Numbered from the stretch's first letter, positions 1 to 11,444 are shown. The stretch is DNA of 64,000 nt from Fragum whitleyi (GCA_948146395.1 OX411551.1:43248796-43312795); one strand, 5' to 3'. Numbers and translations: made by a program. Notes: generated from the sequence alone by a model not told the origin.

Positions 1-1722
1 TCGAAGCAGTTGGGGCTGGGCGATTATTAGAGTTACTCTGTCGGGCAATAACCAAAACTTCGCATGTTCGGACCTACAATGTCCCTAAAATGTGACAATG
101 TGGTACGTATCTAGTAAATACAAAATAAATTTCAAAAAATGAGGTAAAATGACGCATAATAATGATACTACTAAGACCTCGCAGTTTGTTCATTGTCACC
201 GTTTTTCAATAAACAGAGCGATACGCTGCTTTACATAACAACGCTATGAAACCAAGTGATTCTCGCGAATGTATTGATATTCTACTATATTCTACTATAA
301 ATAATGGAATAAATTGAAAGTTATTTGATCATTATGTAGATCTGATATGGTGCCAGAAAAAACTGTCGACTTTGGCAAGTAATAACGCCGACGATCTTGC
401 TGTTCTGTTTAGATTTTGAATTCTATTCAATTGAAGAAACTTATGCAAGACAATCGTATTTAAATATCAATCTATTTTACAAATCCTTATTCTTTTTCAA
501 TGAATGCCTAACACAGATTTCGGGCGTAGAAGACAGATTTCGGACAAAGAAGACTGAAATAACTTGATAATGCTAGTTTGGAGTGTTCGATAAATGATTC
601 TCTAGTTTCAGAAAATAGTGTTTTTCTTCGTTTTTCGTAGATAAGAAAATACTGCATATCGCTGTCGTGATTCCAAAGGATTGTAACTACATCCGATCAT
701 AGCTGTTGCACACACTCATTTTAATATTCAGTTCGCATTTCAATTGTAACCTATTGTTTTATTCCTGTAAATTTTTCGCGAAATTACTAGAAAAAAATAA
801 AAAGCCGTAATAGGAAATTGTCGTATCGCCTACCTGTTGCAAAAAATAAAATTAAGTATCCCGTATTCCTCAATTTTAAAATCCACAACAAAGTCACAAA
901 GAGACGGCTAAATAATAATTTTAAAAGGGTTTGGCATCTACCGAGACAAGCGTTGGGCGCGTGCAAGCTCTGGATACACTTCCAAAAATAGCCGTCGGCG
1001 TCTTTGATCATCCGTTTACCCTCTGAGTGAAATAAACTGTTCCGCGTCCTTTACCTCGTTGCGAGACAAAAATATTTATTTAATTTGCCTTTATTGGCCA
1101 GATTGCTACTCGGATTTTATTTCGGATTATTGAAACAAAAGTCTTTGAATATTGGTAAATTCTTTTTATTCAATTGTTTCCTAAGAACCTCGTAATTTTG
1201 GATTAAAAGATAGTAACCATGTTTTCGACATAAATTATTCATTGTTCCGTCAGTGGGAGCTTAAACGTCCTAGCGGCGTCTGGTAATCATGCACGCGTTC
1301 TTTCTTTGACATCGGATTCAGAAAATATTTTTGATAATCAGTGTTGAAGATAAAACATAGAAGCTAAATAGAAGTTATTCAAATCTGCGTAAATTATGCA
1401 GCCACGACCATCGCAAACATAAGGATCACAGACATTTCCCGATCTTCAGTAGTTCTCATAAACGAACCCCAGTTCATCAAAATAATCGAATCACAAATTC
1501 AACAGATTTTTTTGTATTTGTTGTAGGTGTTGCGTGAATTTTACAGTATTTGTTGGAGTAATTGTGAAGTTTACATTCGAGTAATTTTTCTCAAATCGGG
1601 GGATGGGCGATTATTAGAGACGTCCATTTTTTTCGAAAATCGGTCGAAAAATGGCCGATTTTGAGGGGAGTTTTGGGGGATGGGCGATTATTAGAATATG
1701 GGTGATTATTAGAATAAATACG
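1..1722. mobile_element. Probable remnant of a TIR DNA element (TACCGTATT family)
   Basis: The motif GGGCGATTATTAGAG occurs at about 24 and again near 1604. The right end at 1677-1722 reads GGGCGATTATTAGAATAT and finishes ATAAATACGGTA. The same TACCGTATT-type terminus bounds the elements at 24210-24531 and 24913-25315. The left end lies outside the window, so the extent is uncertain. The interior has more CpG than the flanks and contains the candidate exon at 942-1022. It could also be host sequence with a short element at its right edge. Confidence 0.35.
942..1022 (-). CDS. Candidate internal exon, 27 codons, unrecognised
   Basis: On the minus strand a pyrimidine-rich acceptor (TTTATTTCACTCAG) precedes 81 bases that stay open when entered with two bases of a codon, and a GTAGAT donor follows. 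The piece reads GKRMIKDADGYFWKCIQSLH and goes on through APNACLG. It is GC-richer than its surroundings. The FWKC then C-x-G-R-C spacing in the uninterrupted frame loosely recalls FLYWCH-type zinc-binding segments of some MULE transposases, but the spacing is not canonical and no function is assigned. It may be part of a transposon gene in the 1-1722 element. The donor is weak. Confidence 0.22.
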
Positions 1723-1979
1723 GTACCTATTTATAACTTCTTGCCATTTATATTGCAATAAACAGCCATAAAAGTAAATGTTACCAAACAATCCTAGGGC
1801 TTAGTTCTTATTTCTATGGCTTCTTGCTATAATCCTCTTGTTGTTTCTAAATGTGACATTCAGTCCAGGAAAAGTCTCAATCTGATATTGATAATGGTCT
1901 TATGATTGTCAAGGCTGATTGATTGAAATGAAAATACTTCTAGAAAATCTATGCAAACACAATTTCTGCTTCTTCCTTG

Positions 1980-2207
1980 TTAACCCTTTGCTGTTTAATC
2001 CCTGCTTTTTACGTGCCTCTGATTTTATGATTGAGAAAACATTGTGAAAAAAGAAAAATTGCTTCTGACAAGCAATTTCTTCTTTTTCCACACTATTTTC
2101 TACTCTACTGAATGGTTATTTTTCAAATTAAATCCACTTTAAATTTTCGTCTGCAAAACCTTTGAATTTGGACAGGTCCAAAATTTTGTAAAACAGGAAA
2201 GGGTTAA
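1980..2207. mobile_element. piggyBac-like MITE, family B, complete copy
   Basis: The element runs from TTAACCCTTTGCTGTTT to AAACAGGAAAGGGTTAA, so both ends are inverted repeats beginning CCCTTT at a TTAA site. TTAA targets with CCC-starting ends are typical of piggyBac elements. The centre has its own inverted repeat (AGAAGAAATTGCTT against AAGCAATTTCTTCT, imperfect in this copy). There is no coding capacity. Related copies or fragments are at 2823-3042, 3667-4533, 23897-24060 and 37271-37386. Confidence 0.75.
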
Positions 2208-2282
2208 CTTTATTTAGCAGAAATGTTAACAACACAATATACTATTATCCCATCATAAATATAACCCTCAATTGTTGTATGA

Positions 2283-2763
2283 TGAGCCAGTGTGTGACAT
2301 TTCCAACAATTTGGCATGTTTGTGAGGTACAAGCATTGAGCAGCCTAGACAGTCACATAGTGCAATTAGAAGATTGCCTGACTGTCTTAACCCTTGACAT
2401 GCTGAAACCGGAATATTCCTGCTTTGGCAGGAGCTATAGACAAACATCAGCCTGCACATATGTGCAGTCTGATGTTAGTCTTCACCACCTGTTTCTCACT
2501 TTCAAACCAGAATTGTCAATAGATTTAGTTTTTCAAATAAAAATTGACCTACAGTTGTTACTTTCAGTGCATTTTACCCTTTGATTTTGATGAAAACCTT
2601 CAGCTAAAATTTATTAAGCATGACAAGGGTTAAGATACTTTCAGACCTTATCTATCTATACAAGGCATAGTGAAGACTCTGGTCAGACTGCAGATGCACA
2701 GACTGGCCAGAGGCCTGGTTTTTCCCGCATGTTAAATTGATGGAAATGTCACATAGTGGCTCA
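2283..2763. mobile_element. TIR element family R, carrying a nested family Q element
   Basis: The left end TGAGCCAGTGTGTGACATTT is inverted at the right end as AATGTCACATAGTGGCTCA. The same ends bound copies at 22008-22253, 36164-36397 and 51371-51608. The 247-bp Q element (2387-2633) interrupts this copy, so Q arrived later. The un-nested length is about 240 bp. There is no ORF of its own. A TA duplication at the 36164 copy hints at a mariner-type relative, which is tentative. Confidence 0.7.
2387..2633. mobile_element. TTAA-flanked MITE, family Q
   Basis: The ends are TTAACCCTTGACATGCTGAA and TTAAGCATGACAAGGGTTAA, an inverted pair flanked by TTAA, which is a piggyBac-like signature. It sits inside family R. 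A second near full-length copy is at 25703-25949, and diverged relatives lie in both inverted-repeat arms (47601-47822 and 57925-58124). The interior has a short palindrome around CACATATGTG. Confidence 0.75.
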
Positions 2764-2822
2764 TATTTTATTTAAACTGGTGTGTGACATTGGCACAGCC
2801 TGATCCAAGTATTCACTACGAG

Positions 2823-3042
2823 TTAACCCTTTCCTGTTTTTCAAAATTTTTAACCTGTCCAAATTCAAAGGTTTTGCAGACGAAAATTTAAAGTGGATTT
2901 AATTTGAAAAATAACCATTTAGTAGGGTAGAAAATGGTGTGGAAAAAGAAGAAATTGCTTGTCAAAAGCAATTTCTTCTTTTTTCACAATGTTTATTCAA
3001 TCATAAAATCACACACACGTAAAAAGCAGGATCTGAAATCCC
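2823..3042. mobile_element. piggyBac-like MITE, family B, truncated and reversed
   Basis: It is opposite in orientation to the copy at 1980-2207. It starts TTAACCCTTTCCTGTTTTTC and keeps the central inverted repeat, but loses homology after AAAAAGCAGGAT, so the distal end is missing. The following 80 bases contain remnants of family R ends. Confidence 0.6.
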
Positions 3043-3235
3043 AGAATAATTCTAATACATTGTCTGAATGTCCAGCCTGCCCAAAGTCTGGCCATATAAT
3101 GTACATGAGCAATTGTTGAAAATGTCACACGCAGGCTCATTTGCATATATTAAATTAGCTTATGGTTTAAAGTCAGTTTCAAGAGTGATGCAGTTGTTAA
3201 ATGGCAGCTGGTGTCCTTCTCAATGGCTTCTTTTG

Positions 3236-3513
3236 ATTTGATTTGAATTGGGGTTTTACGTCGCTTTTAACAATCTCTCAGTTATATCACGACGACTGGA
3301 GCACCTAACGATGGATTCCTGGTATTTCTCACACCAGTACTACCACCACATCCCTTTCCTAGCCTCCAGTTGCTATTCCACATAGGTTTACGATTATCTA
3401 CCCATTGGTGGAAGACAAATGTCGGAAAGGATAAGTGCCGCGGCCGGGGATCGAACCCGTGCGAATATAGACCCCTGATAAGATGTCCGGCGCGCTACCA
3501 ACTGCGCTATTGC
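3236..3513 (-). mobile_element. tRNA-derived SINE (family S1), best-preserved head
   Basis: Read on the minus strand it begins GCGCAGTTGGTAGCGCG (box A-like) and has GGTTCGATCCCCGG (box B) about 50 bases on, so an internal RNA polymerase III promoter is intact. The body continues to a GGGGTTTTACGTCGC segment and ends with a short TTGATTTGATTTG-type tail. Other copies are at 26940-27190, 28095-28342, 31850-32122, 54408-54625, 22560-22727 and a fragment at 61190-61310. This copy has the cleanest box B. Confidence 0.75.
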
Positions 3514-3666
3514 TCAATGGCTTCTGTCGTTTCTCACACCAGTGTAACCACAAAATTTCATCCAAGCCACAACCTGCCTATTCCATTTAGGTTATAATAC
3601 TTGTCATTGACAGATTTTGAGGACACAAAATGATGAAATGTTGTAAAGTTTCAGCATTTTCTTCTC

Positions 3667-4533
3667 TTAACCCTTTGCTGTTTAATCCCTGCTTTTTACG
3701 TGACTGCATGTGTTTTTATGATTGAGAAAACATTGTGAAACAAGATGTGTTTGTGAAACAGGAATGCCCCCGGAACGGCATTTTTTTTCAAAGTTTGACC
3801 TTGACAGATGACCTTGACCTTGTCACATGACCTTGACTTTGGTACCAGCGGATGTGCATCATTGAGATCTATCATCATGCCAAATATTAGCTTTATATCT
3901 TGAATAGGCTTGAAGATATTGGCAAGGTTAAGTTTTCGGGTTAAGTTTTCGGACGGTTGACCTTGACAGATGACCTTGACCTTGTCACATGACCTTGACT
4001 TTGGTACCAGCGGATGCGCATCATTGAGATCTATCATCATGCCAAATATTAGCTTTGTATCTTGAATAGGCTTGAAGATATTGGCAAGGTTAAGTTTTCG
4101 GGTTAAGTTTTCGGACGTTTGACCTTGACAGATGACCTTGACCTTGTCACATGACCTTGACTTTGGTACCAGCGGATGCGCATCATTGAGATCTATCATC
4201 ATGCCAAATATTAGCTTTGTATCTTAAATAGGCTTGAAGATATTGGCAAGGTTAAGTTTTCGGACAGACGGACGGACAGACGGACGGACAGACAGACAGA
4301 CAGACGGACGGACAGACAGACAGACAGACATGAGTAAAACAATATGCCCCCGATCTATCGATGCGGGGGCATAAAAAGAAGAAATTGCTTCTAACAAGCA
4401 ATTTCTTCCTCTTCCACACTATTTTCTACCCTACAGAATGGTTATATTTTCAAATTAAATCCACTTTAAATGTTCGTCTGCAAAACCTTTGAATTTGGAC
4501 AGATCCAAAATTTTGTAAAACAGGAAAGGGTAA
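3667..4533. mobile_element. piggyBac-like MITE, family B, split by a tandem-core element
   Basis: Left half 3667-3738 and right half about 4374-4533 together match the intact copy at 1980-2207. The right TTAA has decayed to TAAA. The split falls after CATTGTGAAA, where a 635-bp tandem-core element was inserted, so that element is younger than this copy. Confidence 0.7.
3739..4373 (+). mobile_element. Pearl-like tandem-core element, family A
   Basis: Three head-to-tail units of 162 bp start at 3797, 3959 and 4121. An ACGG/ACAG microsatellite follows at about 4262-4330, then a terminal hairpin (GCCCCCGATC with GATGCGGGGGC) ending CATAAA. Because 162 is divisible by three, an apparent 168-residue frame runs through on the minus strand as a 54-residue repeat. 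That is an artefact of the period, not a gene. Each unit has several TGACCTTGA motifs, the reverse complement of the TCAAGGTCA nuclear-receptor half-site. The layout matches what is known of bivalve pearl and Helentron-type non-autonomous elements. Confidence 0.75.
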
Positions 4534-4816
4534 AATATGGGATGGGTCTTGTGCAGACTGGTCAGGACATTCAAGGTACATAGTTTTGTTACATCTCATA
4601 AGACCATAAAGCAAACTATCATATTTAAATTGATGTGAACTTTTAACCCTTGAAATCTTAATTGAGCTTATTAAACATAACCAGTAATTATATGTCCTTG
4701 AGGCTAAACAAAAAGATGGTTTGTAAGACCTTTATCCACCTCAACCATCTTGACTGGTTTAATGCAATAAAATTCTATAGGGATAGGGAATCTAGATTAC
4801 TCTATTCTAGATGAAC

Positions 4817-5271
4817 TGAAAACAAGAGCATGATGTCGGACAATGCCATCTCCCGTCATTAAAGTTTGATAGTAAACTGAAGCCAAATATAACAAAGGGC
4901 AGTAACTCAAAAACCATGCAAGCAAGAGTTGTTGTTCTTGTGCACTGCACTTCTCCTCTATGAGACCTATCAACCTATAAAGTTTCAAGTTGATCAGCTA
5001 TTTAACTTTCTTAGATATGCTCCAGACAAAATCTATAAGTATTCAAAATAATGAAAGGCAATAACTCCAAAATTATGCAAGCAAGAGTTGTAGTCCTTGT
5101 GCACTGCATTTCTCCTCCATGAGATCTATCCATCTATACAATTTCAAGTTGATAGCTTTTATACTCTAGGAGATATGCCCCGGACAAGTTTAGTGACGGA
5201 ATGACAGAACGACAGAATGACAGTTAAAGACCATTACTTTATCCCCTTTGCCACTCCCTGGGGGATAATAA
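4817..5271 (-). mobile_element. Pearl-like element, family O
   Basis: Two units of roughly 165 bp share GCAAGAGTTGT, TGCACTGCA and AGTTTCAAGTTGATAG. A degenerate ACGACAGA tract follows, then a hairpin end, CCCCTTTGCC with CTGGGGGATAAT. The same family appears inside both arms of the large inverted repeat (left arm, split, 42067-47470; right arm 62066-62566), where the end reads ATCCCCCACCG. The short frames in it are repeat-derived. Confidence 0.65.
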
Positions 5272-6310
5272 ATTGAATTTTAGCACAGAATCATGCATCC
5301 TAATCAGGCCGCCAGACTCTCTCTTTTTTAAAGTATTTTTCCGAGGGGAATCAAATCATGACAAATCTGTCCAGTCCTACATAAATGCCCTAATCTCGGG
5401 TTTATCACCTAAAATCCACCACTAAAGGTGAACCGTTAAAATACCAAACTGCCCAGCATGTAATTGATTGATAACATCTAATTAATGATGGTACTGGCAG
5501 CACTTCCACATTTGTTTATTTTACCAGGGTCAATGGACAGTCTGAGGGGCCAGCTAATGTTTCATTGTTCCATAATGGTATCCCAACATCATTCTTGACT
5601 TTTTGATTCCTGGCTCAGGTTGATTAATACGTTTGTATTCAATTTTAAGTATTAAAGCAAACTAAAACCAACTTCTGATCCGTAACTTCATGTTTCTAAC
5701 ATTTCCACAAACCTACCTGGAATGAATTTAATATGTTATAATTTCGGAAAGACTTTTCAATTTAGACAATTTTAGCACAATTTATATTAAATGGTTCTAA
5801 ACAAATATTTTCTATTCAGCGGGTAAATATGAGCATGCTAGAAATCATCAAAACAAAAGATTATACCTTTCATTATTTAAATATCTTATTAGAAGTTATT
5901 CAAATTTATATACAGATCTTTCTGCAGGACAGTAATACATTTATAGAAACTGTGAATATGATATTATTTTCCTGCTTTAAAAAGCTTTGGCAGACAGTAT
6001 AGGCTAAGATAAGCTGTCATAGAAGTGCTGTCTGATATTAGCCTACAAAGCCTGCTTTCTATTTAGCCATTATCCCTATTTCAAACCATTGAAAAGAATC
6101 ACCACCATCATCATTACGATCTTTAGTGTTTTTGTCTCCTCCTTGTATGTCTTTTTATAACCTATCAGGCAAAAAGGAGCAATCTGGTAGTGCTTAAAGT
6201 ATCTATCCTAGTCAGACTCTGTACATTGCACTGGCTGACTAGGGTAAACAAATTTTGCACTTGCTTGATTTTCTGAATTTAGACTGATCAATCTTCCACC
6301 CTGTATACTT
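5272..6310. other. Non-repeat AT-rich stretch
   Basis: No exon pair, RNA gene or repeat shared with the rest of the window was found here. A short imperfect inverted segment (GGCAGACAGTATAGGC... with ATAGAAGTGCTGTCTG) at about 5990-6035 is the only structure noticed. It is probably intron or intergenic sequence. Confidence 0.4.
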
Positions 6311-7036
6311 TTTAGTTCGACTATTCCTAGAAGGGGGGGCTATTCCGGTCACCCGGGCGTCGTGTTGACTCGGTATAATGATTTGGTTACGTTTTTACGT
6401 GCAAGTGTTTAAAATCTCTGTTTTTACTAAAGCTATTGCTTGGAAACTGTGTACATGCTTCTGTGACCATAGTATAAGCCACTGGACAAAGATTCATTAC
6501 TATGACATTGAATTAAGTGGAATTTTAACCCTTTTCGGACTTTGAAATTCCTGGTTAAGTTTTTACTTGCAAATGTTGTAAATCAGTTATATCTCCATTT
6601 CTATTTAAGCTTTAACTTGGAAACTTTGCACATGCTTCTATGACCATAATATCATCCACTTGATTAGATTCATTACTCTTATATTCAATTTTGTAGAATT
6701 TAACCCTTTTTGGACTTAGAAATTCCTGGTTAAGTTTTTACGTTCTAATGTTGTATATCAGTTTTTATCTCTATTTCTATCTAGGCTATTGCTTGGAAAC
6801 TTTGATCATGCTTCTGTGACAATACCATCAGCCTCTAGACAAAGATTCATTACTCGGATATTGAATTTTGTGGAATTAAACTTTTCGGACTTAAAATATC
6901 CTGGTTAAGTTTATATGTGCAAATGTTGTATATCAGTTATGATTCTATTTCTACTTAAGCTTTTGCTTGGAAACTTTGCACAAGTTTCTGTGACCATAAC
7001 ATAAGCATCTAGACAAAGATTATTTTCTCTTGGCTT
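6310..7036 (+). repeat. Tandem repeat array, about 172-bp unit, four copies (family K)
   Basis: Units share CTGGTTAAGTTTTTAC, GCTATTGCTTGGAAACTTTG and CTTCTGTGACCATA, recurring near 6384, 6552, 6729 and 6900. The unit length fits the other tandem-core elements of the window. The left boundary contains a G run (AGAAGGGGGGGCT). No microsatellite or terminal hairpin is obvious, so the element may be truncated. Confidence 0.65.
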
Positions 7037-7203
7037 TCATTTAATGGATTTTTTCCAATGTCGATATTGTTTTGCTGTTACTATCCAGCACATTGAATAG
7101 TAGAGCTTTGACGTCCTCCGACAGCCCTTGTATTTAATGGGACCTCTTGGCAAAGAAAATCTCATACGTTCCTTTTTTGCATGATTGGTTTCATTTTTAT
7201 ATT
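7037..7203 (-). CDS. Candidate terminal exon, 54 residues and a stop
   Basis: A strong minus-strand acceptor (TTTTTTCCTCTCATTAG) is followed by an open frame entered with two bases of a codon. It includes KKERMRFSLPRGPIKYKGCR and ends KKSIK-stop. The entry phase matches the exit phase of the exon at 23793-23855, so it could follow that exon in the same gene. The stop lies next to the family K array, which would then form the 3' UTR. No poly(A) signal was pinned down. It is incompatible with the candidate at 10190-10239 being directly upstream. It may be chance. Confidence 0.3.
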
Positions 7204-7239
7204 CTAATGAGAGGAAAAAATATATCAAATCATTTCCTT

Positions 7240-7960
7240 GATAGGGGAATAAAATCCTATATGTGACTCATTATCCTAAAAAACCCAAGGAATATCTAAA
7301 ATATATTGAACAACATTGGAAACGTGTCATCTTTTTTATGATGATATTGATGAAAATACAGAGAAAATACACTTTGTTGGTTTAATACCTTGAACAAAAC
7401 TGTGTTTATAAAGGCTAGATGGTTAACAAATTTTACGGGGACTTATTTAAAAATTTTGGAAAAGAAATTAATTCATTGTCAAAAATTTGTTTTCCTCGTA
7501 ATGTTACGATAAAACAAAAATGCTGTGGTCCTCATTCCGTTATCATTTCGTTATTTAAACATGACGTAAAACAACGTTATTGTTTCGTTGGGCTTTGATA
7601 TTCTTTCCTGACGGGGATTGGGACGAAGCATATCTGACTGAGAGTGCTCAAGAAATCCTGTAGTAACCTCACTAACCTGCTGTGACAAAATATCGCTCCC
7701 TAACATGTCTAATGGTCATGCCTTTTTTTATTTTGATTGTTGTTGTAATTTTATTTTTTCGAATGTATTTTTATGCGATTTTGTTGGATGAACATGTTCG
7801 AATGAAGTTAGTGTTCACAAAATGAGTCAACAGTTCACCAATCTGCCCACCGTGCACATGCTCGAGTCTAGAGGCAATTCTAAAATCACTTGAATAAAAC
7901 ATGAGAGTGTGTAGATACAAATAATGATACAATGACACATTTTCGTTTTACATGCAACTG
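7240..7960. other. Unassigned stretch between repeats
   Basis: Locally CpG-richer around 7490-7640 but without a paired acceptor and donor or an open frame of note. Nothing else is seen. Confidence 0.3.
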
Positions 7961-7969
7961 TGCACGAGA

Positions 7970-9195
7970 AACAAAACAAGAGTTATCAGCAGAAAACGAA
8001 GCACGCCCATACTACAGCTAGTTACAAACAGCACTTGACCAAATATCTAAGTTCAAGGTCATTAATTTTTGTTAAAGTCTATGATCTAAAATATATCAGT
8101 CGTATTAAGAAATAAGAAAGAAATAAAGGTATAATGGCCATAGGTATAAGCACTCGCAAAATATAAGCAAGGTTAAAAGTTTCTTTGTTAGAGTTTTTGT
8201 AAGTACATAAAAGGTCAATGTCAAATTATCAAGGACCTTGGTAACTTGTGTAAGCCTACCACCTGGTGAGTTTTTGTATTAGGTTATGATGTCCCTAGGT
8301 AAAATCACTCAGAAAATATAAGCAAGGTTAAAGTTTTTTGGATTAAGTTTATCCAAGTCCAAAATAAGACAAAGTCAAGGTCAAAATACCAAGGAGCTTG
8401 GTCTCCGCTCAAAGCCTATCACCTAGTGAGTGTGTATATGAAGTAATAATGTCCCTAGATAAAACAATCAGAAAATATAATCAAGGGAAAAAAGTTTTTG
8501 GTTAAAGTTTTTGGTTAAAGTTTTTCGAAGTCCAAAATGAAAGTTCGAAGGTCAAGGTCAAAATGTCAATGGCCTTTGTAACAGTGAAAGCCTATAACCT
8601 AGTGAGTGTGTTTATGAAGTTATGTTGTTGCTAGGTAAAATCATTCGAAAAATATTTGCAAGGTTAAAGTTTTTTTTATTCAAGCTTTTGGTTAAAGTTT
8701 TTCAAAGTCCATAAAAGGTCATGGTCAGGTCAAAATGTCAAGGACCTTGGTAACCAGCGAAAGTCTGTCACCTAGTGAGACTGTTTATGAAGTAATCATG
8801 TCCCTAGGTAAAATCATTCAAATAAAATGAGCAAGGTTAAAGATTTTGGTTAAAGATTTTGGTTAAAGTTTTTCTAAGTCCATAAAAGGTCAAGGTCAAT
8901 GTCAAAATGACAAGGTACTTGGTCTAAGGTATAACCATATCACCTGGTGAGTGCATATATGAAGTAATGATGTCCTTAAGTAAAGCATTCAGAAAACATA
9001 AGCAAAATTAAAGTTTTTTGGTTAAAGTTTTTTCGGTTAAAGTTTTTTAAAAAGGTCAAAGTCACTATCTCAAGGTCATTTTGAAATCAGTGCTTTAACC
9101 TAATGCGGACGCCAACACCAATGCTGACGCCGACGCCAACATCCTAGGGTATGACAATAGCATTTACAAGACTTTCGTCCCAGGCGAGCTAAAAA
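7970..9195 (+). mobile_element. Tandem-core element, family J, ending in GAGCTAAAA
   Basis: Five to six units of about 160-180 bp share TGTCCCTAGGTAAAATCA, ATAAGCAAGGTTAAAGTTTT and AAGGTCAAGGTCAAAATG. They lead to GACGCCGACGCC and a terminal GACAATAGC...GCGAGCTAAAAA. The CTAA end and the ACAATAGC block recur at the ends of families E and M. CTRR endings preceded by a hairpin are typical of Helitron-type 3' ends, but here the hairpin is weak. The units carry repeated AAGGTCA half-sites. No transposase is encoded. Confidence 0.65.
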
Positions 9196-10180
9196 TTACC
9201 GCGTTTTCAATGCTGTTCAGTATACTGGTATACTTTATGTAAGTTATGTAAGCATAGCAAATCAACTTGAGCTTAAAAGTATGGTCTTTTGAGTAAAACT
9301 GTTTTATAGGTACATGTACTTGTCTAGGATAGTTATTAATGGAAATGAACTTTAACTGAATTTTCTAACTAAAATTCCGGTTTTCAGTAAATCATACAAT
9401 AAGATTTCATAAAAGTACTTGTAAAAATATATGAAAAACATTGAAAAATGTGTATCTCAGAATAGAAACTGATCACGTATTAAATTATATAAACATGTTA
9501 ATGTAAAAAAGTTGATCTTTTGATCCTTTTTTTTGCATTCCTTTCCCCTAAAAAAATCTTTCTAAACTTGTTCGGTAAAAAGACAGCACCTTGAAAGTGT
9601 AAAAAGTATCAACTCCGCTATGGCTGTGCTGACTGAAAATGGTTGTGCTTTAACTTTTTTTATTTATTTTTTCATAATGATTTAGAAAGCCATTGTAACA
9701 AATTGAATACTGTTATTTAGTTTGTAAAACAGGCTCTATTACAAAACCCCTTTTTTAGAATACAGTATTTGCTTCCGGTCCCTTTTCATTTGATAGTTGC
9801 GCTTTTTGAAGTGTTGTTTAACTTAAATGTTTGTCAAATGTAAGAGGGCTTATTTGTTTATCAGCAAGAGGGTTCAGGTGAATATTTTGGAATCAAAAGT
9901 TTGATAGAATTATTGAGCAAGAGCACAGAAAAAATCAAATATATAATCTTAGGGCGACCAAACCGTGTAAGTCCAGCTTATGAATAATGTAGTTACAAGG
10001 TTTTGGTCACTAAAAACTCTACTTCACTGATAAGCAGACTTTCTCGATGCATTGCGTTATAGCTTGTTATCCAATCTAACAATAACACCAAATTGACCCA
10101 GGTCAAGCATTCTATCTCGGCTGACTCTTGAAATTAATAGCCTAATAATAGATTTGCAGACAGATAAGCTGTCATGGCTA
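9196..10180. other. Non-repeat AT-rich stretch
   Basis: No repeat of the window's families is recognised. A possible 72-base minus-strand open segment (about 9200-9271) ends at a GTAATT donor right beside the family J end, but its acceptor is poor and it is not called. Probable intron. Confidence 0.35.
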
Positions 10181-10189
10181 GGAATTTAC

Positions 10190-10239
10190 CGGTGGTCGAT
10201 TTTGAGGCTCAGAATTTCCTTGTTTGCTCGTCTGTGTCT
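10190..10239 (-). CDS. Candidate 50-bp exon
   Basis: On the minus strand CAAAAACTTATTTTCAG is a good acceptor and CCACCG|GTAAATT a fair donor. The 50 bases stay open when entered with two bases of a codon and encode TQTSKQGNSEPQNRPP, a polar, probably disordered segment. The entry phase matches the exit of the exon at 23793-23855, giving a Glu at the join. It exits in phase 0. A phase match has about one chance in three by accident, so the call is tentative. Confidence 0.33.
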
Positions 10240-11440
10240 CTGAAAATAAGTTTTTGATCAGCACTTGTGAATATGAACTTGGATTTAAGAGGCATGTAAT
10301 AGAATAACGACTAGAACTACAACAGAAATATTTTCTGAAAATGCTAACAAAAATGACTATGGCCAGTCTACATGCATCCAATCATTTGCGAAAAAGAAGG
10401 TTTGTGTTGATTGATTGGAGATTTTTTGCCTCACTTATTTATTACAAAAATCCTGACATACAGAAATAATAAAGGGCCTGTTAAGAGAGTCTCATGTGGA
10501 ACTTACAGTAGTGTTGCGCTGATCCCATGGATTGTATTTGAACAAATGAACCCATGTAGTTAACATTGATGCATGCATCATTAAGATCCAATGATTATTG
10601 ATACTGATCAGGTTGGCCATAATGTTTGACCATAATTTGTTGTAAATTGACCATGAAGCTGGTTTCTATTAGTTTATACAAAGGACATAACTTAATGAAT
10701 ATTGTAGCCTTTAACTTATTCTTATCATCACAGAAAGAAAAAAATTCCGACTTGAAATATAAATATATAAAAAGATTACTGTGGTGCACCATACAGGCAT
10801 ATTAAAACTGACCTTATACCCACCTAGTTAAAATGCCATTTGACTAATATTTACCCTTGGGACTTTTTTTGTGATAAACATCCAAAATAACAGATAAATG
10901 TACATAAACTTATAAGAGAAAATGTTTTCTTCTACATTTATAAGATGTAAAATCCTTTATAAATCATCTCAAAAATAATGAGAATATCAAGAACTTTTTT
11001 AAGTCCAATAGAAAATTTGATGAGTTGTTTTATAAGCTTTTGATATTCCAAAAAGCTGTAGCCAATTTTTTTCTGCTTTAGAACATCTTAAATGACCAAT
11101 AAACCCTATAAAGTAATCTGCATGATTGACCTGCATATCATTGGTTTTGATCAACCTGCAATCATGGAGATCAATGAGCTTTAACGAGACAACCACCCAT
11201 CAAGGTTTATGGTTTAGACTAACAGACGCTGATTCAAATATTTTTCAAAATTTGTTTAACCCTTGGACAGGTTTTAAACAGAATAATTGATACCAAAGAT
11301 GTAGTGAATTCAAGTTGCATTAATCATTTAACAACAGTAGCTCATAGATTTGAATACCAGCCACACTTCTATCAATTATTTATTTATTTATTTATTGTTT
11401 ATACCATTAATTTATCGTCGTTACAATAGCAATTGCCTAA
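10240..11440. other. Non-repeat AT-rich stretch
   Basis: No exon, RNA gene or shared repeat recognised. A TTTATTTATTTATTTATTG run at 11379-11398 adjoins the SINE that follows. Confidence 0.35.
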
Positions 11441-11444
11441 ATGC

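Noticed and set aside
3696..4202. 168-residue minus-strand frame with a perfect 54-residue repeat
   Set aside because: It is the translation of three 162-bp tandem core units of a non-coding element; 162 is divisible by three, which keeps the frame open.
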